Positions 36,850-48,494 of a DNA stretch of 64,000 nucleotides are shown here, piece by piece. The notes under the pieces were generated by a model. The model did no database searches. It had not been told where the DNA came from and saw nothing but the letters and a program-made list of their open reading frames with translations. Where the stretch lies: positions 1,116,001-1,180,000 of the forward strand of contig JACGCM010001948.1 in assembly GCA_014058105.1 (NCBI GenBank). The letters run 5' to 3'. How positions within the stretch are numbered: position 1 is the first letter of the stretch; each line of letters opens with the position of its first letter. Origin of the DNA: Kingdonia uniflora. Taxonomy: Eukaryota > Streptophyta > Magnoliopsida > Ranunculales > Circaeasteraceae. The position numbers and the translations under genes are program-made.

Positions 36850-39800
36850 TCAGCCACCAATGTGTATCATAGGTCTATTTGTCGTTTTTGCAATGTCAAA
36901 CATTCCAGCATGAGCAGCCTTCTTCTTCTTGACCTAAGAAAAACAGGATTGCTTGAGTTACCTAAAATCTAAGAAGCATAGCAAATTAAGAGAAACTATT
37001 TACATGATCACCTGAGGTTATTAGCTCAGGCAATCTAAGGAGCAAATCAAGTTAGATGGCCGCTGAATTTAAACCAGAAAAAATGAGACAAAGTCATGCA
37101 TACCGCTGCTCCAATTATTTCCTTCAGTTCATCATCACCAGCACCAGAACGGATGGGATCTCTTAAACTAACCTGTAAAGCACCAATTAATGAATGCATT
37201 CTATGAACAACTTGTAAGAGTAAACCACAGATACATTTATTTTGCAAAAGTTAAACACTAATTCAACAACAAATATAAATAGTACCTACGAATTACTCGT
37301 GTGTATAGTTTACACTAATAGTAGGAAAAGTACCAAGTGTTGCACAATGACTTGGTCCGTACGTCGCATCTAGGTTACAAGCCAATGTTTTCTCTGATAT
37401 AACTAGGCGGTTTGTTAGCTGGTTGGAAGTCATAGGAGGCCGCCGGCAGCCCCTGTCCAGGGTAGAGGGCGGAGGCCCAAGCTTTTTGTGGAGACCCACA
37501 CTTCCATATTTTATGTATGTTTATGTGAAGTCTAATTTTATGAGAACCATACAATTTGTAACTAGTAAGGGGAAGCTACTAAAATTAGAAGAAACAAAGG
37601 CAGGATTGAGGGCTGCAGGCAAAGCAAGGACAAGACGGCAGGGCTCTCTTGTTTATTTGCAATAGAGAAATCTGTCTCAGATTAGTCCACAAACGGAGCC
37701 ATTCGTGTGAATTTCTTAAAAGGCCTTAAAGTCATGTGAGTTTTCATTCTGCTTGCTATACATATTGCTTGTGTTTGTCATATTTTCTACGCCAAAGATT
37801 TCTTTGAACTTTTAAGAAATTGTCTCCAGTAGATGGTCCTCACGTACACAAAATTTTGCTGTATCTTCAATTTGTTTCAATCCAGTAGATATGATTTTGG
37901 TAGGAACCTTCTGTGAACTGAAATTGGAACACGGGCATAGTATTTGAAGAAAAGCACCGCCTGAAGCAATTGATCAAGAAAATAGATCCTTGCAAGAATG
38001 TGATTAGGCCTTCGTTTAACCTTACTAAATAAAGTTTGAAGATTATCAATTTAGGAAACTACTGATTATAAAAACCGTATTACAGTTTGAAAGAAGAATA
38101 ACCCCATTTCTATCACTCTTATTTAGAACTATGTTAACTAATCCCATGAGAATTTTCATAGTCAAAATCCATGTTATGCATCAAATCTCTGCTTAAGGAT
38201 TATCGGAACCCTATAACTAAAGAGGTTGGAGACAAATACAGAGGTCAAGAGTTACGAAGATTGCAGCCTTTGTCGTGTGTTTAATTATGCAGAAGAAGAG
38301 TAACATACTTCTATCAGAAGAAAGTAAATGCCCATCGTGGAGCTGATTCTTGGGATCAAATGTGTCCCAACAATTGTTATTCAAGTATCCAGGGTTTCTT
38401 GGATTGAACCTTTTGCACTCGGAAAGGAAGATTTTTCCTATGATAGGGCAAACATATTTATTGAGTCATAAAAGAAAAGCCTTTTCATGAAAGAAATCAA
38501 TATCCGTTTGAAACTGTTTCCCAAATCAAAAGGAAGTTTGAGACCATAAAATCCACAAGAAATGCAAGAATGAGAAGTCGTAAACAGGTAAGAACATTTT
38601 GTACCTCTGAAGGGCCAAAGAGACATACTTTGAAGTTCCCATCAGCTAAAAGTCGCAATCTATTACACCCAGCGCAGAAATGCTCCGTCATCGATGTGAT
38701 AAAAGAAACAGTCCCGCAATACCCTTCAATTCTGAAATTCTTGGCCGTATCTGTGGGATGATCTTGAAGTCTATTTACATTTTTAAATTGATTTACCTGC
38801 ACAGTTATATGAAACACTATCATCAAAACTACATGGATTTATAACACTTTTGGGAAAATAATTTAATTAAGTCATCTTATTAAATAAGGGCATCACATTT
38901 TACATTTGTAAGAAAAGGGCCAAACAACATCCAAATGCTATTCTTCAACTTTTTTCAAGATTAAGTTGATATTCCAAAGCTCAAATATAGAAATTTTTAC
39001 TGGAAATTGCATCTCAAATGAAGTTTCCCTTAATATGCAAAACAACATATGTAAAGAGAATAACGTCATTTCAAATACTACTCAAGATTCCTCTTTGCAA
39101 TATTTATAATAGCCTTCTCTTAAGATATATATTTAGGTTATTTTTGAAGATTTTCTCTATGTTTATCCATTAAAGAAACTTCAGAAATTGAAACACAAGA
39201 TTATTTGTCAGGTTTCTACCTTACCACTGTTTCCAACATGTCTTTATAGGGTACAAGTTTCTTGACATTCCAAACGTTTCCGTCAAAAGGCATGAACTCG
39301 ATGAACCGAACATTGATGGGTTTTTCACGTGATAACTCCACGAAATCACAGATCTCGTTGTCATTAAACCCACGCATTACGACACAATTCACCTGAAAAA
39401 CCACAAAATAAGAAAAAATCACATTCACTTCAATATAAAATAAGGTTTAGAGGGGACAAAACAAAGTTACTTAGAGAATTTCCGACCCAAAGAGAGAAAT
39501 CGCATCTCGCAACTGGTACCAAAAAAATTGCCTTTCACGCAAAACAAAGAAAATTGAGTCCATAATAGATAGAGAGAGAGTTTAACTAGTCAACCAGGCC
39601 AAACTAAGTTGATGGAGAAAACGAAAGTGGAAAAACGAAATAATGTTAGGTCGACTTCAAGCAGCATGGCCGCCATTGCGAAGTGAAATAGCGTTAGGGT
39701 TTTGCTAAATAAGAAACAAAACTAAAAAAAAATATTCCAAAAGTTGGAATGATTAGAAAGAAAGAAAAAAAAAGTCAACATACTTTAGTTGCCCGACGAC

Positions 39801-41506
39801 GACAAAGGCCGCAGTCGGCAGAAGCGTAAAACTCTTAAGTCGTCTACAAAATCGAATAGGCTCTTATACTATGTAGAAATAATGGAAAATATTGATATTC
39901 CAATATTCTAATTATTACAAGCTTTACTACTCTTTATATAACAGGAGATCACTAAACTACTTCTATTAATAACCAATGTGGGACTAAAGGATAAGTATAT
40001 GTGCAAACACGTTATATACTCCAACACTCCCCCTCACGTTGGTACGAACATGCTTGTATCAAGGTGGATGATAATAAGAGAACAAATAGATAGTCCCTCA
40101 CAAAGATACAATAAGTCCCTCGCTAATAAAAAATTGAAGTTCCCTTGATAAACTCCAACACTCCCCCTCACGTTGGTACGAACATGTTCGTATCAAGGTG
40201 GATGATATTAAGAGAACAAATAGATAGTCCCTCACAAAGATACAATAAGTCCCTCACTAATAAAAAATTAAAGCTTTCCCTGATAAACTTTCTTCCAGTC
40301 TTTCTTTTTGCAGCAGCAAAAACATTTTAAAGCTTCACACATCACCCGTGAAATCAGTGACAGTAATATCCGACTTGTAATTTTTCCCACATGTGGTTTC
40401 GTAACCAAAAATTGTGAAATCGGCGGCAGCTACCGACTTGCCCATTTTCTCATATAAGGATAATATGAATATCTTGAATAAATATTGAGAAAATAGAGAC
40501 ACTCAGGTAAAAGTGAAAAGATCGTAAAAGAGAGGATTAGTTGAAGAAGAAAAATATTGATATTCCAAGATTTTAATTATTACAAGCTGTACTGTTATTT
40601 GTTATTTATAATAGGGGTCACTACACTACTTCTATTACTCAAGGAAATTCTCTGCAAGAATTGACAAATGAAGTGAGATGCCACATAATGCTTTAGGGTC
40701 CTTAAATGATAACCCCCTAGGAATATAGATTAGTACTTTCACCACTGCGTTAACGAGAAAAGAAAGCTATCTACAACATGTGTGTGTGTGATTGTGCAAG
40801 AGTGTGTATGTGGATGGGATAGTATTACATAATTGTCCCAAAACATTAGAAGAGTAACTCGAATAAAATTCAGAATATACAAAACCTTAACAGGATTGTA
40901 TCCGAGGTCTATTGCTGCATTTATAGACTCCATGACCCTTCCATGACCCTTTCGCCTCGTCAAAAATTCAAATTTTGCAGGAACCAATGTGTCTAAGCTT
41001 ATATTCAATAAATTTAACCCACATTCTTTGAACTTCGGAAGTCTTTTGGCAAGAGTAATTCCATTTGTAGTCATTGCCAACGTTTTCAGGCCTTTAAGGT
41101 TAGACAGCTGTAAGCATATGTCTTCAATATCTTTCCTGATTGTTGGCTCCCCTCCGGTTAGCCTAATTTTATCCACACCAGAGCTAACAAATAGATTTGC
41201 CAACCGAACAATCTCATTCTGCGATAGAAGAAGAGGGCTGGGTGTGAGCTTCACTCCCTCGTCTGGCATACAATAATGGCATCGGAGATTGCAACGCTCG
41301 GTCAACGATATCCGCAAATAAGTGTGTAGTCTTCCGAACGAATCAGTTAACATATCGGACACTGGATTAGCTTTAAGAGAAACTTCTGACAAGTTCGTGC
41401 AAGATGTTGCATACGACCTCAATAGGGTCTTGTCTGAATCTTTGGGAAAATTCAAACTATTTTGGAAATTGGATTTCAACCGACATGCGGAAACCTGTTC
41501 ATGCAA
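36850..41506 (-). CDS. CNX2: CNX2, GTP 3',8-cyclase (MoaA) of molybdenum cofactor synthesis
   Basis: Radical-SAM enzyme turning GTP into the cyclic intermediate that leads to cPMP, the first step of Moco synthesis, in plant mitochondria. Exons (plus coordinates, read right to left) are 41497-40886, 39392-39225, 38796-38605, 37172-37104 and 36933-36850, all with GT-AG borders and continuous frame, giving 374 residues. The family has about 390. Visible are the SAM-cluster motif [15 protein letters not shown] (CX3CX2C), [11 protein letters not shown], the second iron-sulfur cluster [12 protein letters not shown] plus KVCLFG, and the C-terminal IHIGG needed for GTP chemistry. The N-terminal [16 protein letters not shown]...LLRSYAT fits a mitochondrial targeting peptide. 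An acceptor (AACAG) at 41498 shows that an earlier exon holds the start; ATG at 41919-41917 with donor ATG/GTAAG at 41898 is a candidate. Looks intact. Confidence 0.95.
39880..40645 (-). mobile_element. Copia-like LTR remnant in a CNX2 intron
   Basis: In minus orientation 40025-39880 reads as an LTR start (TGTTGGAGTATATAACGTG, then TTTAGTCCCACATTGGTTA and a TATATAAAGAG box). It is preceded by ACGTGAGGGGGAGTG, the polypurine tract common in plant copia elements. A second partial copy of the same LTR lies at 40645-40540 (GAAGTAGTGTAGTGACCC ... GGAATATCAATATTTTT). Between them is about 500 bp of non-coding sequence including a 134-bp tandem duplication (40019-40286). The piece lies wholly within the intron 39393-40885, so CNX2 splicing would remove it. 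Confidence 0.65.
40019..40286. repeat. 134-bp tandem duplication beside a polypurine tract
   Basis: The unit starting CTCCAACACTCCCCCTCACG at 40019 is repeated from 40153 with only a few changes (for example CATGCTTGTATC against CATGTTCGTATC). Each copy contains the reverse complement of the copia polypurine tract. Confidence 0.9.
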
Positions 41507-42068
41507 TTGAAATATTGTTCCATTGTTAGGATCGAAATATTAAAGTTCTTTCACTAATGTTCCCTTAAAATACAATACACTCTAAAATACTAGTTGTAGT
41601 TACAATCAAGATTCAAAAATAAGTAATGAAGAAACTGGTAGATTTAACTCAACAAACTCAAAACTATTCACATATTTCTTGAATCTCTATGATCTCTCTT
41701 GATTTCTCTTTAAAAATACAGTACTCAGGCACTTAATATAGTGCTGAAGGTTATATAAAAACTGGATTACTAAGTAAAGAATGATTACAACTATGTACAA
41801 AGTAGACTTACAAATTTAAGCTAAGTTTGTGGATGCTAGGTAGCCTACCGGGATTAAATGGCACACTTAGAAATGAAATAGTATGTTATCCATCTTACCA
41901 TCATTCTTATACACGTCATTTTCCTTGAAAAACAATGATTTAGATAGAAAATTATAACAACGGTCCTTCAATCACAAACTAATACACAACTTGTCTAGAA
42001 ACGTAGCATCCCTGAAAAATGCTCCAAATGAATGTAAAAGCGGAGAAACTCTAAAAAACAGGAGTGAT

Positions 42069-42230
42069 ATGTTGGAGTATATAGTGTGTCTACACATATA
42101 CTCCTCTTTTAGTCCCACATTGGTTAGTAATAGAAGTAGTTTAGTGACCCTGTTATATAAAGAGCAGTAAAACTTGTAATAATTAAAATCTTGAAATATT
42201 TATATTTTAGTTGCCAATACGATTTTGAGG
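42069..42230 (+). repeat. Copia-like LTR fragment, plus orientation
   Basis: It starts TGTTGGAGTATATAGTGTG, has TTTAGTCCCACATTGGTTAG, GTTATATAAAGAGCAG (TATA box) and AACTTGTAATAATTAAAATC. It is the same family as the CNX2-intron remnant. The following 500 bp (42231-42760) include two diverged copies of a segment with GCGAGATGYGATTT and GGATCGG(A/G)TGAAAATGTT, and the pattern TGCCGCCGATTT twice. The latter is also found inverted in the CNX2 intron near 40430. Confidence 0.7.
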
Positions 42231-42782
42231 TCTCTTCTTTTCCTGCTGCGAGATGTGATTTTCTCTCATTGGATCGGATGAAAATGTTACACTACCTTCT
42301 ACCTCGATTATGAGATTTTTGTTTCTTTCCTCAAGTGATTTTCTCATGGAGTGATTTTTTTTCCCTCTAGTGAGTATCTTAGATCTTTTCTATTGTTTCA
42401 TATCGCGAGATGCGATTTCTTTCTTTGGATCGGGTGAAAATGTTCAATTCCTTCCACCACGATTATGATTTCCTCTTCCTCAAGTGGATTTCTTTGTCCT
42501 CGGGTAAATTGTTTTTTTCCTTTAGTAGATATCTTTTTCCTCAAATACTTATCCCTCCTCAATATTACTTCGAGTGATCCTCTTCATAGACTAATTCTCT
42601 CACCTCGGTGTCTCTTTAAGATATTTGAATTACCCTCGAGTGGAAAAGCTGGCAAGTCAGTTAGTGCCGCCGATTTCACAAGTACGTATGGGAAAAATGG
42701 CAAATCGGAATGCCGCCGATTTTACAAAGGATATGTAAAGCTTTGAAGTGTTTCTACTGTAGCAAAAGGATTGTCTAGAAGA

Positions 42783-42814
42783 AGTTTTATATGTTATATA
42801 TATATGTTATATAT

Positions 42815-42855
<41 letters not shown>
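42783..42855. repeat. AT microsatellite
   Basis: A mostly uninterrupted (AT/TA)n tract followed by a T/A-rich run. Likely variable in length. Confidence 0.9.
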
Positions 42856-42857
<2 letters not shown>

Positions 42858-42904
42858 TATTTTATTTTTATTTTTTTTCTTATTGTAATCTACCTTGACA
42901 CAGA

Positions 42905-43076
42905 ACGTGAGGGGCAGTGTCGGAGAGTATAGTAGTATTAGGAGTGTTCTAGAATTAGAAGATCTCTATTTTTAATAGAAGTAGTAAAATTAGTAACTAT
43001 GCCACCTATATATAGGTCTTTCATGTAATAGTTGAATTAACCTTTTATGAAATAAATTTCTTCCCTTTAATAGAAG
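42905..43076 (+). repeat. Second LTR-like fragment with polypurine tract
   Basis: ACGTGAGGGGCAGTG is followed by TGTCGGAGAGTATAGTAG, in the style of a copia polypurine tract and LTR start. It includes a TATATATAGGTC box and ends near TTCTTCCCTTTAATAG. It differs in sequence from the LTR at 42069, so it probably belongs to another family or a recombinant. Confidence 0.5.
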
Positions 43077-43832
43077 GAAAATATTGATATTCCAAGATTA
43101 TAACTATTACAAGTTTTATTGTTATTTATATAACTGGGAGTCACTAAATTACTTTTAGGGAAAATTAGTTTTTAGACCCTACATAATGACCACGAATTTG
43201 TCTAACACCTCTTAATTGTATTTTTTAGCTTTTGGACCCTAAAACTCGCTGAAACTCATCAATTCTTTAAAAATACCAAATTTACCCTTTATGCTTCGTC
43301 TTCCCCAACACCCTTAAAACCACTCATCCGCATCCAAATACCATTAAAAGGTGGGGTTTATTGTTGATAATGAGAAGATGAAGATGTTATTGTATAATAG
43401 TAAAGGGGGGTTTGTACTTATGAATTAAAAATTATTGTTAAGTGTAATTTTAGAGTGAGAAACAAAGTTTTTTGGAAAAGAGAAGTTAGTGATAGTTGAT
43501 TTTGGTTTGGGGATGAGCGATTTACAATTAGGGGCAAGCGATTTTGAGTTAGGGATGAGTAGTTTTGATAATATTGGTTTAGGTTTAAATGGTTTTTTTA
43601 TTGGGTAAGAGTGGTTTTGAATTGTTAGCGGAGGGTATTCTCGGTAGTTTATATTAATTTGAGCTTTTTAGGGTCTAAAGGTTAAAAATGACAAACAAGA
43701 GGTGTTAGACCAATTCGTGATCATTATGGAGGGTCTAAAAGTTAATTTTCCCTTACTTCTATTACTAACCAATGTGGGACTAAATGATGAGTATATGTGT
43801 AGACACACTATATACTCCAACATGATCAAGAC
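43077..43832 (-). repeat. Copia-like LTR, minus orientation, interrupted by a MITE
   Basis: Read on the minus strand it starts at 43821 with TGTTGGAGTATATAGTGTG, then TTTAGTCCCACATTGGTTAG and GTAATAGAAGTA, is interrupted at 43753-43155, and resumes with AATTTAGTGACTCCC to GGAATATCAATATTTTCC near 43080. It lies opposite in orientation to the copy at 42069. Confidence 0.7.
43155..43753. mobile_element. MITE-like element with about 57-bp terminal inverted repeats
   Basis: The ends AGGGAAAATTAGTTTTTAGA and, reverse complemented, AGGGAAAATTAACTTTTAGA continue as inverted repeats to CTAACACCTCTT, with a handful of mismatches. The direct repeat TACTT flanks it (43150-43154 and 43754-43758), a likely target-site duplication. 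The host LTR is continuous when the element is skipped. The interior is about 480 bp with no ORF and includes short degenerate repeats (GGGGATGAGCGATTT, GGGGCAAGCGATTTT). A non-autonomous DNA transposon; superfamily not assigned. Confidence 0.82.
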
Positions 43833-45239
43833 GGCCCATGGCAATCAAATGGCGCTGGGTCTTCAGTCTAGACTTTTTTGAAGAAATGGGGAGAAAAACT
43901 ACGGATGAGAGAGAGGAAAAATTTTAGAAAAATTAAGGCTCTGATTGCTATAACGGAAATGCTTTCAGGTGATTTAAATATATACTAACCATTAAATTAA
44001 TGAATAAGAGGAAAGTATAGATAATAATGTAATGGCCAATAGTTGTGTATAAAATGTATCCGCTACACCCAGCGGAACCTAAAGATTGAAAGTGCGTGTG
44101 TTTGCAATGTAAGGGTGAATAAATGGTTTCCTCTATCATGTCATGACCTATTTATAGGCTTTCATAGAGCATATCAAATCAATCTCTAATGAAGATAGTT
44201 AGACAAGAACAAACCCGATTATTGTTGCCCATTCCAAGTGTATCAAACAAGATTACAATGGCTGTTACATTAAGCAGTATTATCTTGAATTCGGTACTAT
44301 CATTACAAACACGCTTATCTTAACACTATTTCGGTTGTTTAGAAGAAAATATATTGCGTTGATCAAATTCTGGTCTAGGTTACACGACACAAGGACTGCT
44401 CTTGTAATTTTGCTTAACAAAAAGACCTAGCAAAAAAAGTGGAAAATTTAAACTTTTTCCGTTGCAACCTTGTTTGGTTTTTCTTGAGTCTCTTGAATGC
44501 TAACCGTGAAACACTTCAAAATTCCCCCTTCTAATCCCAGTCCTTTCTTCCTCCAAAGCCTCACCAAAGATGTCCCAAATTCCCAGTTTTTTCTTCTTTC
44601 AAACCTCGCCAACAATTTCCTAAATCTCTATTTTCTACCTTCAACCCTCACCAACATTTTCCTAGGTTTCAAGCGTGTTTTAGTTCGCATCTAGGATTCC
44701 TAACAAGTAATATGACAGGTCCTTGGCAAACGATGACCACTCAGACAAAACAAGGCAAAAGAAATAATGGAAACAACAAAAGTGCAAGTCCCTACACTGA
44801 ACCTAAAGACATCTTCCAGCAAATATATCACCGAAGGGGGAAAAAGAACCATTAATAAGTTAGACTGCCTTTCGCATTATTCTTCATGTGCTGAATATAT
44901 CAATAGACCTAAAGAGTATTAGAGTTATGATCCATCACAAGTAAAACAATTAGCATATAGGCTCACTCTACACAGGAACCTAACCTCAATAACCAACTTT
45001 AGAATATACAAAGTACCATAGTTTGGCTTAATCATAGAACATCTATTACTACAACGAGTGGTTTATCGTGGCTTAATATGAAACATGTGGTTCTGCATTG
45101 ATCCAGATGACTAGTCAAGGAAAATGGTGATAGATTATGACTTGAAATTACCATTAGATACCCTAAGAAAAATTAAACCTTAACTCTAAAATTAAACAAC
45201 AGGAAATTCCTAGAAAAAATATTTAAAACATCAATCGAT
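43833..45239. other. Intergenic region with a small 42-bp repeat
   Basis: Mostly unremarkable AT-rich DNA. At about 44545-44675 three degenerate tandem units of about 42 bp occur (TTCTTCCTCCAAAGCCTCAC; TTCTTCTTTCAAACCTCGCC; TTCTACCTTCAACCCTCACC). The frame through them repeats a 14-residue pattern (SFFLQSLTKDVPN, QFFLLSNLANNFLN, LYFLPSTLTNIFLG). No gene is recognised. Confidence 0.5.
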
Positions 45240-45900
45240 ACTAGGCTCGATAAATATCGGAAAGAGCTCCTGTTCTAATGATGCGTCTGGTTTTTGCAGC
45301 TCTTATCTTCTAGGTTGAACACTCCTATGCCAGAAGGCTTAAGCCGCAATACGTCCAAATTACTATTAGCAGTGAAGTGAAGACAATTTGGCTTGTACCC
45401 TGAGAAATCTAAAGCTGAAAGAGAGAAAACAAAGAATTGTTGCCTAAGAACAAAATTTGATATCAAAGAGTATTCACTCTAACCTACTTCAACGTGGTCG
45501 GATTGTGCTCGAATACTTCGAATCCACGAGTGAGATAAGGCTCTCAGGTTACACATCTCCTAAACAGCAACAACTGCTATCCTCATCCGGTAGAGTTCGG
45601 ACCCAGATATTACATCTGCTATCCTCATTCGATATAGTTTATCTTCATAAACATAAACTCCACCGCCATTCAAAAGTCAAGACATTGTAAAACTTGTTTC
45701 TTTAGTGTATGGCATCGTCGATCGGTCGCATACCTACATTGGTCCAATCTGCGTCACCATCCCTGAAGTATGCCAACCCTCTGTCATATGAGTTACACAC
45801 GTATATCAACATAACTTCATAGGATTCAGGCTTCGATGATGATACAGGGCCGGCTTATAACACCACTTTGCAGGGATAACAAGCACATACTGAACATGCA
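45240..45900 (-). pseudogene. Truncated F-box/DUF295-like gene copy
   Basis: It matches the neighbouring copy (46210-46900) in the same order. The 63-codon C-terminal frame (45466-45275) has SALDFSGYKPNCLHFT and GIGVFNLED, typical of the C-terminal part of the DUF295 (KIB-type) beta-propeller. The upstream part (45700-45890) still aligns at the DNA level (ACTTCATAGGATTCAGGCTT + CGATGATGATAC) but is full of stops. The F-box and N-terminal half are missing. Confidence 0.72.
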
Positions 45901-46209
45901 ATACTGTTCAAAGCAACTAATGAATAAAGTCGGCTCGGGTTTCGGGTATCTTCAGACCCAATTTATGTTGGGCGAGGTTTGCACATGCCCAAGGATTAGT
46001 CTAGCAAATGGTAACAGTTTATGAACCCGGATCACCCTGATTTGCGAAAAGAAAGACAAAAATAAAAACACTAGAAGTTCCCCTGAGGTTTATCTAATTA
46101 TTAATTTATAGATTGAATAACTAATGATGAGACTCCGGTCACAATTCTCAAGTAAATACTTGAATTTCACCACAACTCTAAAATGAAATAACTCAAATTC
46201 CCAACAAGC

Positions 46210-47300
46210 TTCTTTAAAACATCAACTGATTTTAAGCTCAATAAATATCAGAAAGGGCTCTTGTTCCAATTCCAATGTTGCGTCTGGTTTTTTGAAGCTG
46301 CCATCTTCTAGATTGAATACTCCCATGTCGGAAGGCGTAACCCACGATACGCCCAAAATATTAATACTGTTGAAGTAAATACAATTTGGTTTGTATCCTG
46401 GGAAATCTAAAACCGAGATAAAAAAGGAAGAATTTTCGTCTAAGAACAAAATTTTGTTGGAAAGAGTCTTTACTCTAACCTATATCAACGCGATTGGATC
46501 ATGCCGGAAGACTTCGAATCCACTAATAGCCCAAGGATATGTGGTAGCACATCTCTTAACCATCAACAATGGTCCAAAAGATTCAACGAGGTAAACATTT
46601 TCATAAAAAGCCCAGTAAAGTTCAGACTGAGGCATTATGTATGCCATCCTTATTTGATGTAGTTTATCTTCATAGATGTAAACTTTAACGTCACTCGAGA
46701 CACCATAAAACTTATTTCTATAGTGTATGACATCGTCAAACGACCACCACATGCTCTCTACTTTGGTCCAATTTACATCACCAGCCCTGAAGTATGCCAA
46801 CTTTCTGCCATGACCCTTACTGTAGATCACCATAACTTCATAGGGTTCAGGCTTCGATGATGATACGGGGTCGGCTGGTAATACCACTTTGCAGGGTTAA
46901 CAATCACACATATTAGATATCCGTGTGGGCAGCTGGTTAACAGCTGAGAAGGGATTTACAAGCCGAAGTGAGGAAGAAGAAACATCACCCATTAACAGCC
47001 ATCCTTTACTAGAACCGAACACAGAGTAGTTGGCATCGTTGGGAAACTGCAAGTGGTGAAATCTCGATTTGCCAATGACGTAGAGTGTCTGTTTGAGACA
47101 TGTTTCCAGGTGGTCATCAACTGCGTAATCATGGTGACTGGGAATGAGACTGACCAATGGAAGTTGACGAGGTAAGATGAGACGGTTTTCGCGAAACACG
47201 GAATACCAAGAGAGGCAAACAGCGCCAAAGTGAATGCGGAATAAAAAATAATACTAAGTTGAGAGCAAGCTCTAGATACGCAAGATAGCAATGTCTAGGC
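46210..47300 (-). pseudogene. F-box/DUF295 gene, frameshifted
   Basis: Three minus frames in order give a plant F-box protein with DUF295. About 47250-47190 is the F-box end (IHFGAVCLSWYSVFREN). 47199-46897 continues with LPLVSLIPSHHD, YSVFGSSKGWLLMGDVSSSS and LRLVNPFSAVNQLP. 46887-46480 has EPYEVMVIYSKGHGRKLAYF and WTKVESMWWSFDDVIHYRNK. 46449-46222 ends with VLDFPGYKPNCIYF and DMGVFNLEDGS. F-box proteins recruit substrates to SCF ubiquitin ligases. A stop separates the second and third frames (46897), another frame change lies at about 46470, and the F-box N terminus is lost in stops, so this is a pseudogene. Confidence 0.8.
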
Positions 47301-47463
47301 CAGGGGCAATCTTGTAACTTTGAAAGGCTCAGGTTAGTAATTTTGTGATAAGATTTGCCTTCTTAGGTAAGTCTTGGTGGGTAAGACCAATCAATCTTCT
47401 TTGACTTGGTCTCTCTCTCCCTTTTTTGGTAATTTTCTCCTTCGTCACCATGAGTACGTTAGC

Positions 47464-48494
47464 ATGGACTCGATTTCTAGAGCTTTTGCTGCGATGGATC
47501 TCTGTGAAACGGAAAAGGCCTTTGTGAGAGATCATGGTATCAAAGGAAAACCTAAATTTGCAGAGCATGGGAAACCATCCTTTGCAGATATGCCCAAATT
47601 GAACACAGGTAGAAGTTGTTCGCTTAAGCACTTCCCATTCTAGGTCGGACGGGTGAATTCCCATCGATTAATGTCCCATCGGAGGCTCACAAGAGAGGAT
47701 TAGATAAAAACAAGTTAAATTTGGTTTTTAGGTTGGACAGGCTGAAATCTGAAATCGAGGATGTTCGTTCTCAAGCTCTGGAGATGTGGAAACCTCAAGG
47801 ATCCGGTAGGATTGTCCCAGTTGGGAAGGGGTACTGCACTGGATAGACACAAGATTTGGTATGGGGGTCCATGGGTCATTGATAAACAACTCCTTAGAAT
47901 TTCTCCTTGGAGCCCTCGTTTTGATACTAAGAAACAAAGAAATTCTCACGCCCTCATTTGGGTTAAATTTCCAAGACTTGGGATTGAATTCTGAAAAGTT
48001 GATTCCCTTATGTCTTTTGGGAAAAAACCTTAGGCACCCCAATTCAAATTGATCACTCCTCATCTGCAATGGAGTTTGGCTATTTGCAAGAGTTCTTGTT
48101 GATATAGACCTTGCTGCTCAAAACCCCTCAAAAAAATGGGTGGAAGTGGATGATGGTGGTAATTTTTGACTGGAGGGTGGTGGAGTTGGGAAGCATTCCA
48201 AAGTTTTGCCCCCACTGTAAATTTATTGGCCACACTTTTTCAGAGTGTAATAAAAGCTCAAGTTCTTAAAACTGAAGAACCTAAAGACAAACAAAGAACT
48301 TCTAAACTGTTAAGCCTTAAACTCCCCAACCTTTTGAAGAAATTCCTAGCATAAAGATTGATAAAGAAGAAGAAACAAGAATCTCAAATTCTAGATTTGA
48401 ATAAGGGGAAGAATGTGCTTGATCAAGATACAAACAACCCTATCAATAATGGAAAGAAGTTTGATGTCCGTGAGAATAGTTATCCAGGAGGATC
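47464..48494 (+). pseudogene. LINE ORF1 (DUF4283 plus zinc knuckle)
   Basis: The reading frame opens MDSISRAFAAMDLCETEKAF. After a frame change the DUF4283 region follows: VWYGGPWVIDKQ-like, LLRISPWSPRFDTKKQ and ALIWVKFPRLGIEF (about 47845-47990). Then come LGTPIQIDHSSSAMEFGYLQ (about 48023-48085) and a CCHC knuckle FCPHCKFIGHTFSECNKSS (about 48200-48258). This set is characteristic of the RNA-binding ORF1 of plant L1-type LINEs. Stops and frame changes are numerous. The tail up to 48494 is Lys/Asp-rich. Confidence 0.75.

Noticed and set aside
37265..37680. Possible SINE or repeat in a CNX2 intron
   Set aside because: There is GC-richer sequence around 37420-37500, but I could find neither tRNA-like boxes nor terminal repeats or flanking duplications.
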